This document shows, piece after piece, positions 1 through 7,954 of a stretch of DNA of 64,000 bases. The stretch's first letter is position 1, and each line of letters begins with the position of its first letter. Location of the stretch: NCBI RefSeq assembly GCF_018130165.1, contig NZ_JAFCLZ010000014.1, positions 124,001 through 188,000 of the forward strand, read 5' to 3'. Position numbers and translations under genes: made by a program. Source of the stretch: Bradyrhizobium sp. JYMT SZCCT0180. Lineage in GTDB: Bacteria; Pseudomonadota; Alphaproteobacteria; Rhizobiales; Xanthobacteraceae. The notes beneath the pieces are model-generated. The model was not told the DNA's origin, made no database searches, and saw only the letters and a list, made by a program, of their open reading frames with translations.

Positions 1-1228
1 TGCAGACCACGCCGCGCAGTTTGCCGGCCGCCATTGCGTCCTCGACCTTGCGACGCTGCGCGACGTCGAGCGAACCGTGATGCAGCGCAATCGCCAGGCC
101 GTCGTCGTTCATGCGCCAGAAATCCTGGAACAGCATTTCGGCCTGGCTGCGGGTGTTGACGAACACCAGCGTGGTCTTGTTGCGCTTGATCAGCTCGTAC
201 ATTTCAGCCATCGCATGGCGGGCGCTGTGCCCCGCCCAGGGCAGGCGCTCCCTGGTGTCGAGCATCTCGACCACGGGCGCCGCGGCGCCGCCGGCAACGA
301 CAATGTCGGCGGCTTCTATCTGGCGGTCGCGCTGCGGCACTAAAAACCGCGCCAAGGATTCCGGCTCGGCGACCGTCGCCGACAATCCGATGCCGCGCAT
401 CTCGGGCGCCAGCCGCCACAGCCGCGCCAGTCCCAGCGACAACAGATCGCCGCGCTTGGAGGTGACCAGCGCGTGCAATTCGTCGAGCACGATGCGCTTC
501 AACGAACCGAACAGGAACGGCGCGTCGTCGGAGGACAACAGCAGCGCCAGTTGTTCGGGCGTGGTCAGCAGAATATCGGGCGGATAGCGGCGCTGCCGCT
601 GCCGGCGCGACACCGGCGTATCGCCGGTGCGGGTCTCGACCTTGATCGGGAGGCCCATCTCGGCGATCGGCGTCTCCAAATTGCGCGCGATATCGACCGC
701 GAGCGCCTTCAAGGGCGAGATGTAAAGGGTGTGCAGGCCGCCGGTGCGCTTGACCCCACGGCCGGTGGAGATGACGGCGCTTCGTGCAAATGGTGCCGCG
801 CCAAGCTCGCTCTTCTCCCCTCCCCCCGCGCGCGAAGCGCGTGGCGGGGAGGGGTCGGGGGTGGGGGGTAGTGCGGCAGCTTCGGTGTCAAAATGGACAG
901 CAGAATTCGCGGAGACACCCCCCACCCCCGACCCCGAGAGCGAGCTTCGCTCGCCTCGGACCCCGCCGCTTCGCGGGTGGAGGGGAGAAGAACGCATCGC
1001 GGATGACAGAGCACTCAGTTCCACCAGCGTCGGCAGAAATCCCGCCAGCGTCTTGCCGGCGCCGGTCGGCGCGATCAGCAGCGCCGAGCGATCGTCCCGC
1101 GCCTTCGCTAGCAATTCCAGCTGATGTTCACGCGGCGACCAGCCGCGCGACGCGAACCATTGAAGGAAGCGGTCGGGCAGCAGCGCGGCCGGCTCGGCCG
1201 GTGTGAGGCTCAGGATTCGGGGCGGCAC
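1..1228 (-). CDS. ligase-associated DEXH-box DNA helicase (Lhr-like), C-terminus beyond window
   Basis: Superfamily 2 helicase of the Lhr type, expected to unwind DNA together with the exonuclease and ligase at 4599-7468. Visible in order: an N-terminal RGWSPREHQ Q-like motif, Walker A APTGAGKT (residues 53-60), motif Ia LYISPLKAL, a DELH box, an SAT motif, and FVNTRSQAE of the second RecA lobe. I read the frame base by base: it is open from a GTG at 1228 to the left edge. A stop lies seven codons upstream of that GTG, so GTG is the only reasonable start. Residues about 80-140, between Walker A and motif Ia, are encoded by a palindromic repeat (811-990) and are not normally present in the family. 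The gene runs off the window, so its 3' end is unknown. Confidence 0.9.
   Translation of the reverse strand, partial: MPPRILSLTPAEPAALLPDRFLQWFASRGWSPREHQLELLAKARDDRSALLIAPTGAGKTLAGFLPTLVELSALSSAMRSSPLHPRSGGVRGERSSLSGSGVGGVSANSAVHFDTEAAALPPTPDPSPPRASRAGGGEKSELGAAPFARSAVISTGRGVKRTGGLHTLYISPLKALAVDIARNLETPIAEMGLPIKVETRTGDTPVSRRQRQRRYPPDILLTTPEQLALLLSSDDAPFLFGSLKRIVLDELHALVTSKRGDLLSLGLARLWRLAPEMRGIGLSATVAEPESLARFLVPQRDRQIEAADIVVAGGAAAPVVEMLDTRERLPWAGHSARHAMAEMYELIKRNKTTLVFVNTRSQAEMLFQDFWRMNDDGLAIALHHGSLDVAQRRKVEDAMAAGKLRGVVC
811..990. repeat. paired palindromic repeat inserted in frame in the helicase gene
   Basis: Two GC-rich hairpin units in opposite orientation (CCCCTCCCCCCGCG... near 816 and its inverse near 917-985) flank a spacer of about 45 bases. 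Translated in the helicase frame the element has no stop and gives SSPL-PRSGG, GSGVGGVSA and PPTPDPSPPRA, almost the same peptide as the element at 5925-6070 in the ligase gene. The layout resembles a BIME (paired REP) unit. Confidence 0.85.
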
Positions 1229-1271
1229 AAAACAAGAACTAAGCCGTCAGGGCCGCCACGTCGAGGGGTAT

Positions 1272-1406
1272 CAACCTCGCCCCGCTTGCGGGGAGAGGTC
1301 GGATTGCCCCCGTCGTCATGGCCGGGCTTGTCCCGGCCATCCACGTCTTTCTTACCTTGCGTTCATAAAAGCCGTGGATGCCCGGGACAAGCCCGGGCAT
1401 GACGAG
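1272..1406. repeat. intergenic inverted repeat, CCGGGCTTGTCCCGG family
   Basis: Two facing palindromes, GTCATGGCCGGGCTTGTCC near 1316 and its inverse ending near 1404, are separated by about 40 bases in the gap between the helicase start and the end of the binding-protein gene. A short CCCCGCTTGCGGGG hairpin lies just before. A second copy of the family is at 63169-63257. On RNA the pair could fold into a long stem and may end transcripts. Confidence 0.75.
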
Positions 1407-1417
1407 TTGAGAGAGAC

Positions 1418-2647
1418 CTACTCCGTCACCGGCTTGTCGGAAATATCCCAGTCCTTGCCGTTGAACTGCGAGATGAAGAGCGTCTTCATCGGCGTGTAGT
1501 CCTCCGGCGTGTAGCTGAAATTGACGCCGTCGAGGAAATACGGCGAGTGGAAGCCGGCCAGTGTCGTCGCTTGTTTCAGCACATTGGCGCGGGTGAGATC
1601 GTCGCCGCAGCGGCGCAGGATTTCCGCCATCGACGCCACCTGGCCGTAGCCGGCGAAGGCGATGGTGTTGTCGGGATCGACATTGGGCAGATATTTCTTG
1701 CGCAGCGCCTCGAACGCCATCACGTCTGGATCGTTTTCCCAGCGCGGCACGCCGACTTCCTTGGCGTAGCGGATGGCCACGATGCCGGTGGCGTTCTCGA
1801 AACCGGCGGCGCTGAGGATCGAACGTCCGGTCGATCCCGCCGACAGCAATTGCAGCGGCTTCCAGCCGAGCTCGACCACCTTGCGGATCGACTGCGACGA
1901 AGCCTTGCCGGTCGAGATGTTGTAGAAAGCGTCCGCGCCCGACTTCGATAGATTGATCAACTGCGAATCGATGGTCGGCTCGGTCAGATCGTAGCTCTGC
2001 TCCATGATCACCTTGGCGGTGCCGCCGGCTTCCTCCAGAACCTTCTTGAACGGCGCCAGGAAATCGCGGCCGAAATCGTCGTTCTGGTAGAGAATGCCGA
2101 TTTTGGCATTCGGCTTCGTCGCCACGACGTATTTGGCGAGAATGCGCGCCTCGGTCGGATAGAGCGGCAGGCCGGCCATGGTCCATTTGAAGTTCTTCGG
2201 ATCGTTCCATTTCGAGGCGCCGGTGTTGAGCATCAGCTGCGGCACGCCTTTGTTGTTGAGGTATTTGTGCACGGCGGTCTGCGGCGCGGTGCCGAGCGAG
2301 CCGAACAGCGCCAGCACTTCGTCATTCTCCACCAGCCGCCGCGTCGCTTCCACGCATTTCGGCGCGCTGTAGCCGTCGTCCATGGTGAGGAATTTCACCT
2401 TGCGGCCGTTGATGCCGCCCTTTTCGTTCAGCATCTGGAAATAGGCTTCGCCGACCCGGCCGAGCACGCCATAGAGCGAGCCGGGACCGGAATGCGGCAC
2501 GGTCTGTCCGAGCTTGATTTCGGTATCGCTCGCGCCCGGATCGTATTTCTTCTCGGCCGCCCAGACGAACGGGGCGGGCAATACGGAAGCCGCGAGGGCG
2601 GATAGCGCGGTGGCGCCGAACTCACGGCGTGTTTGCTTGTTTTTCAT
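1418..2647 (-). CDS. ABC transporter substrate-binding protein, branched-chain amino acid type
   Basis: Periplasmic binding protein of the Leu/Ile/Val (Peripla_BP_6) family, 409 residues. The N-terminus (MKNKQTRREFGATALSAL) carries a Tat-like RRxFG signal followed by a hydrophobic stretch ending at WAA. The mature part has family features such as IKLGQTVPHSGPGS, a KFLTMDDGYSAPKCVE strand and ILYQNDDFGRDFLAPF. I chose the ATG at 2647 because GGGAGAAAC sits just upstream; an in-frame ATG at 2713 would precede the signal peptide with a hydrophilic tail. The permease and ATPase genes are not adjacent, so it may be an orphan receptor or work with a distant transporter. The ligand cannot be told from sequence. 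It lies downstream of the GntR gene on the same strand and may be its target. Confidence 0.9.
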   Translation of the reverse strand: MKNKQTRREFGATALSALAASVLPAPFVWAAEKKYDPGASDTEIKLGQTVPHSGPGSLYGVLGRVGEAYFQMLNEKGGINGRKVKFLTMDDGYSAPKCVEATRRLVENDEVLALFGSLGTAPQTAVHKYLNNKGVPQLMLNTGASKWNDPKNFKWTMAGLPLYPTEARILAKYVVATKPNAKIGILYQNDDFGRDFLAPFKKVLEEAGGTAKVIMEQSYDLTEPTIDSQLINLSKSGADAFYNISTGKASSQSIRKVVELGWKPLQLLSAGSTGRSILSAAGFENATGIVAIRYAKEVGVPRWENDPDVMAFEALRKKYLPNVDPDNTIAFAGYGQVASMAEILRRCGDDLTRANVLKQATTLAGFHSPYFLDGVNFSYTPEDYTPMKTLFISQFNGKDWDISDKPVTE

Positions 2648-2793
2648 TGTTGTTTCTCCCATCTGTTGTTCTTCATTGGTTGTTGTCGATGCCTGAATGC
2701 AGCGATCTGTCATTCAGGTTGTGCGGATCGAAATTGGCTTCGACTTGCGCTGCGTGAGCCGGTACTCCCGGCAACTTACTCGTCCCGGCCTTC

Positions 2794-3525
2794 TCATTGG
2801 TTGTGAGATTCCGGCTGCTCGTTTCCTTCCGCCATTGCCCGAACTTCGTCGAATGCGGAATGGACATGCTTTTGCACCAGAGCCGCCGCCCGGGTTTCGT
2901 CCCTGTCGGCAATGGTGGCGACGAACTCCTGATGATCGGCCAGTGAGCGGCGGCGAATGACCGGGGACGAGAAATACTTCTGCCGCCACTGAAAGCTCAT
3001 CAGAAACAAAGGCGTCAGCGTTCGGACGATGATGGCGTTCTGGCTGGCCGCAGCCATTGCCAGGTGAAACTCGACATCTTCATTGGCGACGTTGAGTTCA
3101 GCCTGCACCCGACTGGAATAATTGGCGACCAACTCGCGCAACCTGTTGAGATCGGCATCCGTCCTGCGCGCGCATGCGAGGCGGATCGCATGGGTTTCAA
3201 ATATGACGCGGGCCTCGCTCACATCGCGCATGGTGCGTTCGTCAAACGGCAGATCCAGATTGGCCTGGATGACCAGGGAGTCGAGCCCGCTGTCTTCGAG
3301 CGCGTTGCGCAGGAAAATGCCGGACTTCGGCCGGCGCTCGGTCAGCCGCAGCGCGTCAAGCACCGCCAGCGCTTCCCGCACCGAGCTGCGGGTGACGCCA
3401 AAGCGATCCGACAGCTCGCGCTCCGACGGCAACCGGTCGCCCTTCTGCAATCGGTGATGGCGAATGAACTCGATGGTCCGCTTGACCGCTCGCGATCCTT
3501 CGCTTGCTTGCTGAGGCACGCTCAT
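2794..3525 (-). CDS. GntR-family regulator, FadR/FCD subfamily
   Basis: Transcription factor of 243 residues. Residues about 12-75 form a winged helix-turn-helix (GDRLPSERELSDRFGVTRSSVREAL is the typical GntR recognition region). The remainder is an FCD ligand-binding domain with the expected acidic and histidine residues (EDVEFH, LADHQEFV, HVHSAF). The domain usually binds a carboxylate, often with a metal ion. A perfect palindromic operator overlaps the region just upstream (3533-3559), which points to autoregulation. The downstream binding-protein gene on the same strand, 146 bases away, is the likely co-regulated gene. The effector is unknown. Confidence 0.93.
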   Translation of the reverse strand: MSVPQQASEGSRAVKRTIEFIRHHRLQKGDRLPSERELSDRFGVTRSSVREALAVLDALRLTERRPKSGIFLRNALEDSGLDSLVIQANLDLPFDERTMRDVSEARVIFETHAIRLACARRTDADLNRLRELVANYSSRVQAELNVANEDVEFHLAMAAASQNAIIVRTLTPLFLMSFQWRQKYFSSPVIRRRSLADHQEFVATIADRDETRAAALVQKHVHSAFDEVRAMAEGNEQPESHNQ

Positions 3526-3532
3526 CTGATCC

Positions 3533-3559
3533 TACCAATCTGGTATGACCAGATTGGTA
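3533..3559. promoter_or_regulatory. GntR/FadR-type operator
   Basis: A perfect inverted repeat, TACCAATCTGG-N5-CCAGATTGGTA, lies 8 bases upstream of the GntR start codon. Its centre reads TGGTATGACCA, matching the TGGT-N3-ACCA core known for FadR-subfamily operators. Position and symmetry suggest repression of its own promoter. Confidence 0.88.
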
Positions 3560-3620
3560 TATCCTCGCCGGTTTGTCCAGCCTGCCCGCGCGGGCAAGCT
3601 TCACGGGCCGAACAGTGCAG

Positions 3621-4547
3621 TCAGCCCGTGGTCGCGACCGCCACCAGGCCCGGCACGGGCAGGTTGTCCTCGGTGCGCGCCGAGCGAGTTTCGAGCAACG
3701 ACAATGTGAGGCCGGCCGCTTCCACCGCTTCGCGCACATGAGCCGCTGCGTGGGCATAGCGCAGGCCTGCGCCGAGAATGACGCCTTCGCCGGCATGCGT
3801 CTCGGTCGTGAAGGCGAACAGGCCGCCGGCGGCCAGCACGCGGCTTGATTCCGCCAGCACCGGCGCGAGATCGGCGACATAGATCATCACGTCGGCGGCC
3901 AGGATGAGATCGGCGCTGCTGTCAGGCCTCACGCGCAGACCTTGCACGATGTCGCCGACTTCAAGCTCCGCATACGAGCCGGTCGCACGGGCCTGCTCGA
4001 TCATGCGCGGCGACAGATCGATGCCGATGAAATGATCGACCTCCCTGGCGAAGGCCGTGGCAACGAGCCCGGTGCCGCAGCCGAGATCGATGGCGCGCTT
4101 GAAGAAGGCAGGCTTGCGGGCGGCCGCGCGCACCGACAACACCGCCTTGAACAGCAGGTCCGGGCCGCGATAACCGAGATCGTCCACCAGCGCGGCGTTG
4201 AACCGCCGCGCGTATTGGTCGAACAGCACCTGCACATAGCCTTGCGGCATTGCGGCCAATGGTTCGGCGCCGAGCCGCATCAGCCGCAGGCGGGCGCCAT
4301 GACGATCATCGCGATCACCGTCCCACGCCTTGCGAAACGCCGCGACCGCCGCATCGCGCTCGCCGAGCGTTTCTCTGATATCGCCGAGCGTGAACCAGGC
4401 CGTGACGAAGTTCGGCGCCAGATCCGTCGCCTGCAGCAGCAGGTCGGCGGCGCCGGGCAGATCGCCCTTCATTTGCAGGTCGCGCGCAAAATCATAACGG
4501 CGATCGGCCATCAGATCGCCGGAGGTCAGGAATATTCGCGTGGGCAT
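3621..4547 (-). CDS. TPR-containing SAM-dependent methyltransferase
   Basis: Protein of 308 residues. Residues about 10-95 look like tetratricopeptide repeats (DLPGAADLLLQATDLAPNF, TLGERDAAVAAFRKAW). From about 145 a class I methyltransferase follows, with motif I AIDLGCGTGLVA, motif II GIDLSPRMIEQA and ADVMIYV. The open frame extends a further 165 codons upstream, but that part overlaps the divergent exonuclease gene antisense, so I take the ATG at 4547, 51 bases from the divergent start at 4599. The substrate is unknown; TPR plus methyltransferase proteins often modify proteins or small molecules. Confidence 0.85.
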   Translation of the reverse strand: MPTRIFLTSGDLMADRRYDFARDLQMKGDLPGAADLLLQATDLAPNFVTAWFTLGDIRETLGERDAAVAAFRKAWDGDRDDRHGARLRLMRLGAEPLAAMPQGYVQVLFDQYARRFNAALVDDLGYRGPDLLFKAVLSVRAAARKPAFFKRAIDLGCGTGLVATAFAREVDHFIGIDLSPRMIEQARATGSYAELEVGDIVQGLRVRPDSSADLILAADVMIYVADLAPVLAESSRVLAAGGLFAFTTETHAGEGVILGAGLRYAHAAAHVREAVEAAGLTLSLLETRSARTEDNLPVPGLVAVATTG

Positions 4548-4598
4548 GGGCTCTATGGGGCAGGTATAAATCGGGGCAATGCGCCCTATATAACCAAG

Positions 4599-5636
4599 AT
4601 GCGTCCACAAGACATCCTGCTGCCAGCTCCCGCCGGTTTGTGCTGCAAGCCCGGTGGCTTCCATATCGATCCGGTCCGGTCCGTCGAGCGCGCCGTGATC
4701 ACCCACGGCCATTCCGACCACGCCCGTCCCGGCCATGGCGCGGTTCTGGCGACGCAAGAGACGCTCGACATGATGCGGCTGCGCTATGGCGATAATTTCG
4801 CAGGCTCCACGCAGGCGATCGCCTATGGCGAGGAACTCCGGCTCGGCGACGTCAAGATCAAATTCCATCCCGCCGGCCACGTGCTGGGCTCGGCGCAGAT
4901 TGCCGTCACCTGCAAGGACACCTGCATCGTCGCCTCGGGTGACTACAAGGACGCTTCGGATCCCACCTGCACGCCGTTCGAAGTGGTGCCATGCGACGTC
5001 TTCATCACCGAGGCGACGTTCGGCCTGCCGGTGTTTCGCCATGGCAACGCGGCCGATGAAGTGAAGAAGCTATTGGCTTCCGTGACGCTGTTCCCGGAGC
5101 GAGCTCATCTGGTCGGCGCCTACTCGCTCGGCAAGGCGCAGCGCGTGATCGCGCTGCTGCGCGAGGCCGGCTACGACGCGCCGATCTACCTGCATGGCGC
5201 GATGGAAGCGATCACGCACTATTATCAGAGCCGCGGCGTTGCGCTCGGCGAGCTGCGTCCGGCCAAGGGCGTTAAGAAGGCGGACCTCGCCGGCACCATC
5301 ACGCTGGCGCCGCCGTCGGCCACCTCTGACATCTGGACGCGGCGCTTCCCCGATCCGGTCACGGCGTTTGCCTCGGGCTGGATGCGGGTGCGGGCCCGTG
5401 CCCGCCAGCGCGGCATCGAACTGCCGCTGGTGATTTCCGATCACGCCGACTGGGACGGGCTGACCGCGACGATTGAGGCCACCGGTGCCGGCGAGATCTG
5501 GGTCACCCACGGCCAGGAAGACGCGCTGGTGCATTGGTGCAAGACCAAGGGCCTCGCCGCGCGGCCGCTCGATCTGGTCGGCTACGGCGACGAGGACGAG
5601 CACGAGCCGCCGCCAGCCAACGAGGCCGAGGCATGA
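4599..5636 (+). CDS. ligase-associated DNA exonuclease, beta-CASP metallo-beta-lactamase fold
   Basis: Predicted DNA-end processing nuclease of 345 residues. The metal-binding motif THGHSDHARPGH (HxHxDH) is present, followed by HPAGHVLGSAQI, SGDYKD and later ISDHADWDG and VTHGQED, as in the beta-CASP family. The start at 4599 follows the antisense methyltransferase promoter region. The stop overlaps the ligase start (ATGA, 5633-5636), so the two genes are translationally coupled. Together with the ligase and the helicase at 1-1228 this is the known bacterial cluster of helicase, exonuclease and ligase linked to DNA damage. Here the helicase is on the opposite strand, separated by three unrelated genes. 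Confidence 0.93.
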   Translation: MRPQDILLPAPAGLCCKPGGFHIDPVRSVERAVITHGHSDHARPGHGAVLATQETLDMMRLRYGDNFAGSTQAIAYGEELRLGDVKIKFHPAGHVLGSAQIAVTCKDTCIVASGDYKDASDPTCTPFEVVPCDVFITEATFGLPVFRHGNAADEVKKLLASVTLFPERAHLVGAYSLGKAQRVIALLREAGYDAPIYLHGAMEAITHYYQSRGVALGELRPAKGVKKADLAGTITLAPPSATSDIWTRRFPDPVTAFASGWMRVRARARQRGIELPLVISDHADWDGLTATIEATGAGEIWVTHGQEDALVHWCKTKGLAARPLDLVGYGDEDEHEPPPANEAEA

Positions 5637-7468
5637 ACCGCTTCGCCGAATTGCTGGACCGCCTCGCCTATGAGCCCGGCCGCAACAACAAGCTGCGGCT
5701 GCTCACGGCGTATTTTCGCGAGACTGATGATCCCGACCGCGGCTATGCGCTGGCGGCGCTGACCGGCGCGCTGTCGTTCAAGCACGCCAAGCCCGGCCTG
5801 ATCCGCGACCTGATCACCGACCGTGCCGATCCCGTGCTGTTCGGCCTGTCCTACGATTATGTCGGCGATCTCTCCGAGACGGTGGCGTTGATGTGGCCGA
5901 AGGTCTCGGCCAGTCACGATAGATCTTCCCCCCTCCCCCCGCGAAGCGGCGGGGAGGGGTCGGGGGTGGGGGGTGTCTCCGCAAGAACCGCTGCATCTGC
6001 GATTGCCGCACCACCCCCCACCCCCGACCCCTCCCCGCCACGCGCTTTGCGCGTGGAGGGAGGGGAGAAGACGATCGGCCACAACAACCCTCCCCCTCCC
6101 ACGCTGTCCGAAGTCGTCACCACGCTGCGCACCCTCGGCAAGACCGAGCTTCCAAGACAGCTCGCGCGCTGGCTCGATGAGCTCGACGAGACCGGCCGCT
6201 GGGCGCTGCTAAAGCTGGTTACCGGCGCGATGCGGATCGGCATTTCGGCGCGGCTCGCCAAGACCGCCGCGGCCAATCTCGGGGACAAGGACGCCCACGA
6301 CGTCGAGCTGATGTGGCCGGGATTGAGCCCGCCCTATCTCGACCTGTTCGCTTGGCTGGAGGGGCGCAGCGAGAAACCGGTCAATCGCGATCCGACACCG
6401 TTCCGCCCTGTGATGCTGGCGCATGCGATCGAGGATGCGGATTTTGCCAACCTCGACCCCGCCGACTTCATCGCGGAATGGAAATGGGACGGCATCCGCG
6501 TGCAGGCGGTGAGCGGCCGCGACGAGCGCGGCCACATCCAGGCGCGGCTCTATTCGCGCACGGGTGAGGACATCACCGGGAGTTTTCCGGACCTCGTTCC
6601 ATCGCTGCATCTGCAAGGATCTTCAAGTTTCGCCATCGACGGCGAGTTGCTGGTGCTGCGCGAGGGCCGCGTGCAGACGTTCAACGTGCTGCAGCAGCGC
6701 CTGAACCGCAAGGTCGTCTCGCCAAAACTGATCAAGGAGTATCCGATCCATTTGCGCGCCTATGACCTGCTCGGCGACGACGAGAACGATTTGCGCGAGC
6801 TGCCGTTCATCGAACGCCGCGCGCGGCTGGAGGCATTCATCAAGAAGCTCGACGATGCCAGGATTGATCTGTCGCCGACGGTGGCTTTCGACAGTTGGGA
6901 TCAGCTCACCGCGGCGCGCGCCGATCCGGCCCAAGCCGGCGCCGGCGAGGATGCCGACGCCGTCGAAGGCGTGATGCTGAAACGCCGCGACGCCGCCTAT
7001 CTGCCGGGCCGCCCCAAGGGCCAATGGTGGAAGTGGAAACGCGACCCGCATCTGATCGACGCCGTGCTGATGTATGCGCAGCGCGGCCACGGCAAGCGCT
7101 CGTCCTATTATTCGGACTACACGTTCGGCGTCTGGACCTCGGGCGAGGACGGCGAACAGCTGGTGCCGGTCGGCAAGGCCTATTTCGGCTTCACCGACGA
7201 GGAATTGCTGCAGATCGACCGTTTCGTCCGCCGCAACACCACCGAAAAATTCGGGCCCGTGCGCCACGTCGTGCACGAGCCCGACCAGGGTCTGGTGCTG
7301 GAGGTCGCCTTCGAGGGGCTGGCGCGCTCGCCGCGGCATAAATCCGGCGTCGCGATGCGGTTTCCGCGCATCAGCCGGCTGCGCTGGGACAAGCCGCCGC
7401 GCGAGGCCGACCGGCTGGAAACGCTGGAGCGGATGCTGAAGAGCGAGACCGGCATTACCGCGCCTTAA
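5633..7468 (+). CDS. ATP-dependent DNA ligase of the cisplatin-damage-response type, with in-frame repeat insertion
   Basis: Seals DNA nicks using ATP; 611 residues. The nucleotidyltransferase motif I EWKWDGIRVQ places the adenylated lysine at about residue 284. Later motifs include FAIDGELLV, EGVMLKRRDAAYLPGRPKGQWWKWK and an OB-fold C-terminus. The N-terminal domain begins MNRFAELLDRLAYEP. Residues about 98-146 are encoded by the palindromic repeat at 5925-6070 and form a low-complexity Pro/Gly/Ser insert. Without it the protein would be about 562 residues, nearer the family length. The insert lies in the N-terminal DNA-binding domain, before the catalytic core, so activity may be kept. The gene overlaps the exonuclease gene by 4 bases. 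Confidence 0.93.
   Translation: MNRFAELLDRLAYEPGRNNKLRLLTAYFRETDDPDRGYALAALTGALSFKHAKPGLIRDLITDRADPVLFGLSYDYVGDLSETVALMWPKVSASHDRSSPLPPRSGGEGSGVGGVSARTAASAIAAPPPTPDPSPPRALRVEGGEKTIGHNNPPPPTLSEVVTTLRTLGKTELPRQLARWLDELDETGRWALLKLVTGAMRIGISARLAKTAAANLGDKDAHDVELMWPGLSPPYLDLFAWLEGRSEKPVNRDPTPFRPVMLAHAIEDADFANLDPADFIAEWKWDGIRVQAVSGRDERGHIQARLYSRTGEDITGSFPDLVPSLHLQGSSSFAIDGELLVLREGRVQTFNVLQQRLNRKVVSPKLIKEYPIHLRAYDLLGDDENDLRELPFIERRARLEAFIKKLDDARIDLSPTVAFDSWDQLTAARADPAQAGAGEDADAVEGVMLKRRDAAYLPGRPKGQWWKWKRDPHLIDAVLMYAQRGHGKRSSYYSDYTFGVWTSGEDGEQLVPVGKAYFGFTDEELLQIDRFVRRNTTEKFGPVRHVVHEPDQGLVLEVAFEGLARSPRHKSGVAMRFPRISRLRWDKPPREADRLETLERMLKSETGITAP
5925..6070. repeat. paired palindromic repeat inserted in frame in the ligase gene
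   Basis: Same architecture as 811-990: a CCCTCCCCCCGCGAAGC hairpin unit, a GGGGGTGGGGGGT tail, a spacer of about 38 bases, then the inverse unit ending GGAGGGAGGGGAGAAG. In the ligase frame it encodes SSPLPPRSGG, GSGVGGVSA and PPTPDPSPPRA, matching the helicase copy. Confidence 0.88.
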
Positions 7469-7617
7469 TCCGGCCAGCCATTGACGCACTGAGATGGGTT
7501 CCCCATCTGCTGTCCGCGGTAGTGGATTCTTGTTTTGACGCGTTTTCTTCACGCGAACCGGTATCCACTTCGCTCGAAAACGCTACAATGCGCGGGCGTG
7601 ACCCGCAGGAGAGATCG

Positions 7618-7920
7618 ATGCCCAACGACGTCAGGGATTTGCCGGCCAGCAATGACGGCCTGAACCGCTTTCTCGGCGGCTCGCCGCTGGCGGTGGCATT
7701 CCGGTTGATCCTGCTGTCGGTTCTGGTCGGCGTGGTGCTCGCCGCTGTCGGCTTCGATCCCTGGAACATCCTGCAAAGCATCCGCATGCTGTTCCAGCGG
7801 CTCTGGGATCTCGGCTTTGACGCCGTCAACTGGTTGTGGCGCTACTTCCTGCTCGGCGCCGTGATCGTGATTCCGGTCTGGCTGTTGTCGCGGCTGTTCG
7901 GCAGCCCGCGCGGGCGCTAA
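7618..7920 (+). CDS. small membrane protein, DUF6460-like
   Basis: Protein of 100 residues with two hydrophobic segments (about 27-46 and 75-92, LAVAFRLILLSVLVGVVLAA and RYFLLGAVIVIPVWLLSRLF) and an amphipathic link rich in Trp. This agrees with what I know of the alphaproteobacterial DUF6460 family, whose function is not established. ATG at 7618 is preceded by AGGAGAG. An open frame reaches back to 7522 but without a ribosome site. Confidence 0.8.
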   Translation: MPNDVRDLPASNDGLNRFLGGSPLAVAFRLILLSVLVGVVLAAVGFDPWNILQSIRMLFQRLWDLGFDAVNWLWRYFLLGAVIVIPVWLLSRLFGSPRGR

Positions 7921-7954
7921 ATCTCCTCGACGGCATGGTCGTTGAGCTCTAGCC

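Noticed and set aside
811..990. Helicase as a pseudogene broken by a repeat
   Set aside because: Base-by-base reading shows no stop in the helicase frame between 1228 and the left edge.
709..1206. Reading frames inside the helicase repeat, on both strands
   Set aside because: They come from the GC-rich palindromes; the helicase frame is open through this region and carries the conserved motifs.
4548..5042. 165-codon upstream extension of the methyltransferase frame
   Set aside because: It is antisense to the well-supported exonuclease gene and has no ribosome site or domain.
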